A DNA stretch of 64,000 nucleotides. Origin: Plantago major (lineage: Eukaryota; Streptophyta; Magnoliopsida; Lamiales; Plantaginaceae). Below, in pieces: positions 56,364 through 64,000 of the stretch. Below the pieces are notes generated by a model. The model saw only the letters and a list, made by a program, of their open reading frames with translations, searched no databases and was not told where the DNA came from. Position numbers and translations under genes: made by a program. Location of the stretch: NCBI GenBank assembly GCA_026545765.1, contig JAIFAC010000143.1, positions 101,081 through 165,080 on the forward strand, given 5' to 3'. Position 1 is the stretch's first letter, and each line of letters begins with the position of its first letter.

Positions 56364-58119
56364 GATAACACTTAGAGATTAGACTACAACAGTTATCAAA
56401 GTTTTTTGTCATTTTCCTTATCCGGCCTCGAAGCCCACCAGTTGTACTTGAATTTCCGTCAAATCAATACAACTTTTTGCAAGGAAGTAAAAGCTACATT
56501 TACACAAACAGATTGCCTCGGACTGGTCAGAGAAGGTCCGAGCCAACTGATGCAGCAAATATTCGAGAAGCCAATTGCTCAAACAAAATTAGCTTATACC
56601 AGTTAGTTCGGATAAAGCATTATAACGAGTCAAAGAAAGAGAGCAAGAAGACCGTGTATTATTCAAAGGAGTACGCATTACAAGGTTGCACACTCCGAAT
56701 ACATACATCCGAGTCATGAAAAAATAAGGGAACTCTACATCGTTCTTTACATTACATAAGCAATTTTCGTGATGTAACATCCAAACGCTATAATATGACC
56801 GCCCAAACCCAAATATTCGAGGCAAACAGAACAAAGACGAACCAATGGATCTCCAAAGAATGAGTCCCTGCCACATAAAAGGACAAGTTGAATCTGGATC
56901 GGATAACTCCGGTATGGCAAGGCAGCTCCACGGTCTTCTTAAACGATCCGCATCTTCCACCACAACCACTTTCTGGTTCGCACCCTCGAGCACCTCAAGA
57001 AAATGGTGAATGGAGGAAGAAGCGAACAGCCCGATAATTCGACTCTCCATGCCAACAAGTCTTCCAAATTCCCAGGATGTGGAACTAATCCGCTTCCGGG
57101 CTCAAGTCGACGATACACGCCATGTCTTCGCAGAAGAAGATTAGCACGAGGATCCGAAGGAGCGTGAACTGAGTGACTTCGACTTCATCGCCCCAAGATG
57201 GTCCGACTCAAAGGGACTTCAAGCAATCAAAAACCCTTAGAGGCAAGATCACGATAGGAACGGTGAAATAAACCCACTCGCCGACGTCTCGACCCAAGAT
57301 CCGAACCACCTATTACTATAAAAGGGATGGAATGATCCGAAAAAGCCGCATAATCCAAAGGTATATATAGAAGTGAAGGACCAATCAAGAGTCCCCACGC
57401 GGCCTGTGAATCACGGGTGATGGACTTGGCCTAACGCTTGGGCCACTATTGGGCCAACCCAAAATCCTTCACATTTCCGCCTTCTTGAGTGAATTACCTG
57501 TTCGGATGCGCCACCGAGGTCGCCATGATGACCTCCATCGATTGCAGACCCGTAGCAAGTCACCAACTTTTCTACCGATTGTCTACTTTTTACCAACTTC
57601 TCACAAGCCAACACGATTTAGAACGGCACACCAAGTCCCTACGGATCTAACAGATGATAACATCCTAACTAGTCCTACTTGTTACGCCTTTGGGAAAACC
57701 AATTTTTTTCAGATGGTTAACATTTGAAGACACGACTCAATCATTCCTCTTACTTAAGGCAATAAACATTTGAGCTATGATTCGACGAACACCGTGTCCG
57801 ATCGACCCACGAGCCAACAAAGGGAGAATTTACTTAAGGCAATTAACGCTTGGGAAAATTTACTCGTGGACTCGGACCCATTATCCTAACAAGCCGAGCC
57901 AACGAAAACTTCGAAGTTACCGATCGCTTTTACAAATTCAACGACAAGGAGAAGTATGCATTCAGGGCAATAACACAAGCCAAGACAAAAGTTGCTCCGA
58001 GCCATCAACGAGCCCCGACCAATAACATGATACCGAGTCAAATGTAACTTAGATAAAGCAAGTTATACAAAACAGCTTAACTAAGAAGGAAATAACATTG
58101 TCTCAAGGCCCAAGGCTCA
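56364..58119 (+). other. Gypsy 3' region between pol and the antisense ORF
   Basis: No convincing gene. A near-direct repeat of TTACTTAAGGCAATNAAC occurs at about 57750 and 57831. A 153-codon minus-strand open frame (56589-57050) has no recognisable motif. Confidence 0.5.
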
Positions 58120-60633
58120 CAATTACAAACCGGCATACCCCATCTTCACTCTCTCCGCCGCCGATGAACTAGCCTGAAGTTCCGAGGGCCTCCGACATCC
58201 CTCCGGAGGTGCTTGCTCCCTTCTCCGGCTTCTGGGCAACCTCCTATCTCTCCGAGCCCGACACTCTTTCAGAAGGCAGGTATCGCAGATCAAGTCCAAG
58301 TCCCGATCAAACCTTCGACAGCCCGCAAAGTCAACCAATCTCTTGTGCTCCAAGTGGTCCTCCAAAGGAACAAAGACACTAGACATCAAAGAACGGCATG
58401 AATCATGAAGATACCACCACCGTGGTCGAACTTCTTGTCTTCTGCCTCATCACGCATCAGCCCACAAACACGCATTGAGAAAGTCTTCATCCGAGACACC
58501 CACCGGAGCAAAGTCCGAGCCATCGACCACTTTGAAAGCGTAAATGCCTTCAACCTCCAAGTCACAACCACTCTAATCCAACCTTTCCTCCGAACTAGCC
58601 CATACCGCATCGAACCCATCCTCGTTGAGCTTCACCATACTCGGATTCGAGCAAGAATTTACTGAGTCCAAACCAAGAAATCCCGGACGGCCCTTGTCCC
58701 ACCCTTAGCAACCATTCAAAGATCATATCCTCAAGCTCGGAGACACCAATGAACTCATCCAAGCTATCCCGTGAACTTTCAAGTCCTTCTCCAATGACAG
58801 ATAGCACTTTTCATTTGGCCATCTCCGACTCGCCTCCTTCGCAATATGGTCTTTTGAGCCGCCGGATAGACTATTCAACCGAGATGTCTCAACCGCCGAG
58901 CAAATTTCACTTCGCCAGTCCTCCTCTAGTGTGGCCCTCGACCGCCACCACGGAGCACGCCTCGAATCGGCAAGAAGTCGAGAACAACCGACATTAAAAA
59001 GCTAGAGAGACAGCTGTGAGCCAAAGAAAGTTGAAACAACAATCGAAATTTAAAGGAACAAACCATACTGAAAGCAAATGATCAACTCCGTAATCCGTCC
59101 AGCTCGAGGCAAGAACACCGAGCCACCTCAAAGATCCAACTCCAGCCCAAGATCACTCATCTTTCCCTTGCCCTTCTTGGCGGAGGATTGACCTTGACGA
59201 ACGCTACTCGGGTCCGCAGCTGGGCCGAGCCATCGGTGGGGGATCCTGAGACACAGATCTCGGAGGTTTGTTGGCCCCCTTCGAACCAACTACCTTACCC
59301 TTGTCCGGGGGAGGTATTGTCTGGGCCTCCGCGCCCGCGGTGGTCCTCCGAGTCTCTTCCGTCAAAAGTAGCGGCATTCGAGGCTCCTCCATCAAAGACG
59401 GTGGAAGTCTTGATAATTGGGGTCCAAGTACCTCCTCCATCTCCTTTCTCGAGCAAAGATTTCGCTTCCTCTTCAACTCTCGTGATAGTGGACATGGTGT
59501 ACTCGAACCAAAAATCGCATATCCGAATGACAATAAGATGCAAGATAATGTAACTTTACAATTTATAACTACAAACAAAGAAAGTAACCACCGACTCTAA
59601 GACCAACGCGTTCAAGGAGGAACACTTACTTAAGTCCTTCTTCCATCGCAGTAAACTTGGCTCAAAAGCCGCCGTAAGGAAGAGGTTGGCATATCAACGC
59701 CGAAGAAGTATTTCTCCGCATCTTGATTCCGGCGGAGAGCTTGCATCTATAAAGGGACGCCCGAGGAGGTTTCAAATCCGGCAAATTTCTCAAAAAATTT
59801 CTTCTCAATTGCCACTTTGGCCTTTCCGCTTCGGATTGACCTTGTTTCAAAGCGGGCCGACGAAGAAGCATCTCTTCCACCGCTTTATTCCCAACGAAAA
59901 GAGTGGATCGACAAAAATGTATACGCTGACGACATACTTAACGTATAAAACAAAGTATTTCTATTACTTACACTAACGCTGAATAATTTCCTAAGTTATC
60001 AAACGTGACCGGATGTCCTTATATCTACACATCACCCCGACATCAAGTTTCCGAGCGAGTCAGATGATTTGGTGCGGACTTAACCCCATGCCGCTTCAAA
60101 ATCTCCAAAAGCTCTGGACGACACAAATGCACCACCAAGAATGAAGACTTATTTCATGAACATATATACCCCTGAGGTGGATTGTAGAAATCGTATACTC
60201 ATCCGAATGAGAATTTCCACACTCTAATCTCGCATTTCCTCCAAAGTTCCTCCACCTCCTCACCATCACAATTGAAGGACATGAGGGCAATGTACCTTCC
60301 TCATTCATTTCACCTCCGATCAGATGAGTAACCTCGTCCCTCGTCTCGAGGAAACTTCACCGAACACGCCTTCACCCTCCTAAGACCCTCGGCAATTCCT
60401 CTTCATCATCCGTGGCTTGTACCATTGACCAGCAGATTCCTCCAAAACATGGGCAGATAGAATTTCTTCTTCCTCCTCCTCCTCGGTACCAACATCCTCA
60501 CCTGACCTCTTCCTCCACTCTATCATCCTCGACGACAAACCCAACTCTACCACCGCTCAAGGGGAACAACTACTGACCCGATCCTCAACACCTTCTTCAA
60601 CATACCTAACTCGGAGGCGCCCGGAGGTATCAT
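58120..60633 (-). pseudogene. Antisense extra ORF (aORF) of the Tat-type element, probably spliced
   Basis: Minus-strand coding is suggested by peptides in order. ATG at 60633 (MIPPGASELGMLKKVLRIGSV), then an acidic Glu-rich stretch, FPRDEGRGYSSD, CPSIVMVRRWRNFGGNARLECGN (60096-60308), PELLEILKRHGLSPHQII-like text in mixed frames, a GTAAGT donor near 59970, WKRCFFVGP near 59870, then a Lys/Arg-rich part with PPPDKGKVVGSKG and SRRREQAPPEGCRRPSELQ. Tat, Grande and Retand-type elements are known to carry extra ORFs between pol and the 3' LTR, some antisense; their function is unknown. Multiple shifts prevent exact exon calls. Confidence 0.5.
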
Positions 60634-61910
60634 GCGCCTCCTGATGTTAGCTACCGTGGATCCGAACGAACGGAATTTGGTTAGGTTACTCCTAAAATTA
60701 TACCTAGGTTGCGAATGAGGGATTAAATCTCACCAAAGTTTGGGCTCCTTCCCAAAGACGTCTTGACGGCGAGCTCCTATAGTCCGCGAGCTTGTCTCTC
60801 GAGCCGCACCAACACCCGCACATTAGAGACTTGTCGTAATCCCGATGCTTCGGAGACCTCAACTCGAATAACTAATCAAGCAAGGAGCTTACCTGCTCTT
60901 CCCGGCCGGACGGAGATTGCTCCACTTCACCGACTCGCCATCACCAACAATGTCAATCTCCTGAGCTATCTGATAAAGATGACGATCGAGACATATCCTC
61001 AAATTTCGATCGGTTCGACTATCACTCTGACATCCAAGGAAAGGAGAAAGCAATTTCAGAAGCTTTAAGATGGCGACCGAGAGGCCGCTATGTATATTAA
61101 AAAGGAGGAGAAAATTTTAAAATTCGAGGACAAGAAAGTGAATCTACCGGACGGTTAGTTCTGAGTCAAGAAGATGGTTACCTGTTAGTCAACATAGACA
61201 AAACATCGGGTTATTACTAACCTACGATCATGGGCATACATCCGAAAATTTTAATGGAAAAGACAACAAACAAAGGAAATTGAATCACGAACGAAGAAGC
61301 AAACTTACTTGTATTCGGATGGTCGATGGAAGGTAGCCGACTTCACGGAACCACTCACTTAACCCCTTCTCGCTTCGCTTGATTGCAATTGCTTCAACGT
61401 GTTTCAAGTACAAAAATCTTCTCTCTAAAAGTGAGGAGATCGAAAGTTACTTAGCCCCTATTTATAGAGGGCTATATCAAACTCCAACCATCACGATTTT
61501 TACGGATTAAATCTCAATCAGAGATCAAAATCATCCAACGTAGTACAATAATACCAAGTGAAATGACGAATCGATACAAAAAACTTACTTTATGATAACA
61601 AAGACGATACAACAAACTTCCCACTTTCGGCGGAAGACAACACTCGTGCCTCTGATGACTACTCATCGGACGCCTCGAACTTTTCCAGCAAAATCACTTG
61701 CTCACATATAGACCCTCGCCCACTCGACATTTTCCTTCGACCTTCTCTTTACAAGAGAGTTTGGTCTGATAGACACTCATCTACGGCTTAACCCAGAACC
61801 TACCAAAGGTACAACGCCGACGTTTCAGCCTACACTTAGTCCGCTAAGAATACCCTTTTCTTTCTTAACTTTGTCAGACTCAACCCTATCCCCTGACAAC
61901 AACAAAGATA
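60634..61910 (+). other. Gypsy 3' region between the antisense ORF start and the polypurine tract
   Basis: I see no gene. If the aORF is real, its promoter would lie here on the minus strand. A TATTTATAGAGGG word at 61470 has no clear role. Confidence 0.4.
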
Positions 61911-61930
61911 AAAAAGAAAAGGGGGAGAGA
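61911..61930 (+). promoter_or_regulatory. Polypurine tract of the gypsy element
   Basis: AAAAAGAAAAGGGGGAGAGA is followed by C and the LTR start TGTTAAGG. A weaker purine run before 62071 was considered, but this one fits the TGTTAA terminus shared with the 5' LTR. Confidence 0.7.
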
Positions 61931-61931
61931 C

Positions 61932-62901
61932 TGTTAAGGACCTTACGGCACGGGTTACACCTTTTTCCGCCACGAGGCGAATCGACCAAGGAACGACCCA
62001 TCCTCATTTGCCTCAACCAATAGTTCCACAACTATCTTCTACTAAGATACTTGGAAACCATGGGGACATATGTTGATATTTAATATATGTCCAATCCATT
62101 ATAGCGCCTTGGAACGAATCCTGAAGCGTCCCGAGTTGTCTAAAGGACCTGAGACACAATGATCCAACCCATAGGTCCGACCCTAGACCCTCAGGTCCCA
62201 CCCTCCCTAGAAAAGGGACAGAGTACTTAAAAGATACTGGTCCACCCTCAGTCAAGTCCGACCCATCTAGGTCCGAGCCGGATGATCATTCGACCCAACA
62301 TGACAATCTCATAAGCAACCAAGCAGACCGCACTAGAGAGTGTGGAGGTCCGAGCCATAAGGTCCGAATCCCAAGAGTTGGGCAAACCTAGGAACTTCCC
62401 CATAGACCCAATACGGTCCCACAAAGCGCCCACCAACCCTCCCGACCTCAACCTCGCAGACTATGTCACACCCTAAAACTCTCTCAATAATGACTAAACT
62501 ACCGTAAAGCCCAAAATGGTATAAAGCAGTGTCATTATCGGGCCATGGGCCCAAACAAGCCTTGTGGCTCGACCAAGGCCTTACACTTGGCACGATCCAG
62601 AGGAGTCCTCCCTCTTTGAAAAATCCTATAAATATGGCACACTTCCCCATGTTAAGGTAAGTCATCGAACATAAGCTAATCCCGAACATTATATGAGCAG
62701 ATCTCGGCCTCTCGAGTAAAGTCTCTAACCCTGGTTTCGCTTAGCAAACCGGCCCTAACCCCCCCTCCTCAAGTCACTTCAGGTGTTCTTACTAAGCTTC
62801 GAGGCCGCAGTTCTCACACATTGGCTCTTACTGCACGGAGCTTCTTACCTGCAATTACCGTGAAGTCGAATAATCTCTAAGTAGTCAGATTTTGCCTCAA
62901 T
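61932..62901 (+). repeat. 3' LTR of the gypsy element
   Basis: Starts TGTTAAGGACC and ends GCCTCAAT (the 5' LTR ends CCTCAACA), with the GATAG duplication directly after. From about 62086 it aligns with 26844-27692. The first 137 bp or so have no counterpart in the 5' LTR. Many small differences turn CTG or CAG into CG. Confidence 0.82.
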
Positions 62902-62906
62902 GATAG
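62902..62906. repeat. Target site duplication GATAG, right copy (gypsy element)
   Basis: Partner of 26826-26830; CACTACAAGAA begins at the next base. Confidence 0.85.
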
Positions 62907-63965
62907 CACTACAAGAATTCAATAAATAGCGATTTTAAATGGACGACTTGATATTATTATCCGTCGCTATTTAGTGAATCGCCTCGATTAGCGACGGATT
63001 AGAGACGGATTGAGCAATTTGCTCAATCACCGCTAATTAGAGACGGATAAACTATTCGTTTTCCGATTAGCTTAATTAATTAATCCGTCAGCTCGTCATA
63101 ATCAAAGACGATAAACTATCCGCTCTAATTAGGTTTACCAATTCATTTTAAAAAATGAAAAGGTTAGCAAAGAATCCTAATATATTAACCAACCTTCCTC
63201 TTCGCCCTCCAATCACTCACAATTCCATCTCTATTCTCTCCTTCCTCCCACCACCCTTCCACCACCTCCGCACCACCACCCTTCCACCACCGCCACCACC
63301 ACATTTGCACCTTCCACCCTTCACCACCACACCACCACCACTCCACCTCCCATCCACCACGAAATCTCCTCCCACCGCCACACCACCACCTTAATTGTCC
63401 CTCCCAGATCTCGCCCATCCTCCGCACCACCATCGTCTGATTTGTCAAGATCTCGTCTCGAAAGATCTCGCCAAGATCCACCAAGATCCATCAAATTCGT
63501 GAAGATCAATCTTCTCTCAGACATTGAATATCAGATTCTATTATTGAATATTGATATGAATATTGTATATTTTCGATTTATTTATAATAAAACATAGATA
63601 AAATTGTATCATCTCATCTCGCCTCTTGCCTCGCTCTCCAAATAATATCTAGGTAAATACAATAAACCTAGATAAAACCGGATATTTATCCGCCTCTGCC
63701 TGCTCCAAATTTACGATTTATGCATTTTAAAAAAAACTCTTTATCCGTCGCTAATTAGCGACGATACTTATCCGTCACAAAAAGGTCAACGACAACAACC
63801 ATTTTATCCGTCACGCTAAATTAGAGACGGATATATTATCCATCTCTAAATGGCTTGACGCCAAAAAGGTGATGGTTTACTATCCGTCAAGGCTACGGAT
63901 TTAGCTGATGATTGTCAACGCTTAGCCTTAATGGATCGCTAAACAACGACATTTTTTTTGTAAAG
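62907..63965. mobile_element. CACTA-like element 2, short and non-autonomous
   Basis: Begins CACTACAAGAATTC and has subterminal TATCCGTCGC/GCGACGGAT words at both ends (62950-63125 and 63740-63900). It ends around TTTTTTTTGTAAAG, a degenerate form of TTTTTGTAGTG, so the right edge is uncertain. No transposase is present. The middle (63190-63430) is a CCACCA-rich low-complexity stretch. A palindrome with 10-bp arms GATTGAGCAA/TTGCTCAATC sits at 63008-63028. Because the gypsy sits at its left border, the 3-bp duplication cannot be confirmed. Confidence 0.7.
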
Positions 63966-64000
63966 GTTCTATTTATCCATTCTGGGAGGTGAGGTTTATG

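Larger units (their letters stand above)
26831..62901 (+). mobile_element. Ty3/gypsy element, Tat-type, split by a nested copia element
   Basis: LTRs, a TGGCGCCGT primer site, gag, RT, RNase H, a second archaeal-type RNase H, integrase, antisense extra ORF and polypurine tract occur in order. RT before integrase is diagnostic of gypsy. The second RNase H and the extra ORF between pol and 3' LTR point to the Tat lineage (Tat, Ogre, Retand, Grande). Without copia C (22727 bp plus its 5-bp duplication) the element is about 13.3 kb. Matching GATAG duplications flank it. Confidence 0.9.

Noticed and set aside
56589-57050. 153-codon minus-strand ORF in the gypsy 3' region
   Set aside because: No motif, no obvious start context, and it lies outside the run of antisense peptides; probably chance.
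62071-62080. Gypsy 3' LTR start at TGTTGATATT
   Set aside because: The purine run before it is weak; the start at 61932 follows a strong polypurine tract and shares TGTTAA with the 5' LTR.
63155-63484. Pro/His-rich + frame and Trp/Gly-rich - frame
   Set aside because: Low-complexity CCACCA sequence in a non-autonomous CACTA; no domain and no homologous frame elsewhere in the window.

Overview
The window is plant nuclear heterochromatin made almost entirely of nested transposable elements. The evidence is Sirevirus-like Ty1/copia elements with an initiator tRNA-Met primer site, a Tat-type Ty3/gypsy element with a TGGCGCCGT primer site and an antisense extra ORF, CACTA (En/Spm) transposons with the plant-specific transposase domain set, a Mutator-like transposase end and a GRF zinc-finger ORF. 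A flowering plant, probably a eudicot, is the best guess; nothing fixes the species. I see no intact host gene, rRNA or tRNA.

Layout. 1-8518: the 3' part of a Ty1/copia element (A) on the + strand: the end of RNase H, a spacer with small hairpins, an internal TATA box, a long intron-containing 3' ORF (gag-pol is elsewhere), polypurine tract and 3' LTR. 8519-24070: a second copy (B), whose 5' LTR is truncated and abuts the LTR of A; it has gag, protease, integrase, RT, RNase H, the same spacer and 3' ORF, and a full 3' LTR. 24071-25871: the C-terminal end of a Mutator-like transposase (+) facing a GRF zinc-finger/membrane-anchor ORF (-). 25872-26830: AT-rich non-coding sequence.

26831-62901 is one Tat-type Ty3/gypsy element bounded by the 5-bp duplication GATAG. 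It is split inside its RNase H region by a minus-strand copia element (C, 31867-54593, duplication GTGAG). C is itself split in gag by a CACTA transposon (43651-51288, duplication TGA). Insertion order is therefore gypsy, then copia C, then CACTA. The right flank of the gypsy begins directly with a second, short CACTA-like element (62907 to about 63965).

All the coding regions except the small GRF ORF carry stops or frameshifts. Many lesions in the right half are small changes at CAG/CTG-type sites that create CG; sister copies lack them, so consensus errors in the assembly are a real alternative to decay.

Most interesting signals: (1) the copia 3' ORF has a cassette of five short GT-AG introns and four short phase-0 exons that look like duplicates of each other, preserved in all three copies; (2) the copia LTR leader carries a tandem array of stem-loops whose stems change on both sides together, within and between copies; (3) a putative intron of the CACTA transposase holds ten tandem hairpins with paired compensatory changes; (4) the gypsy element has a probably spliced antisense ORF between pol and the 3' LTR.
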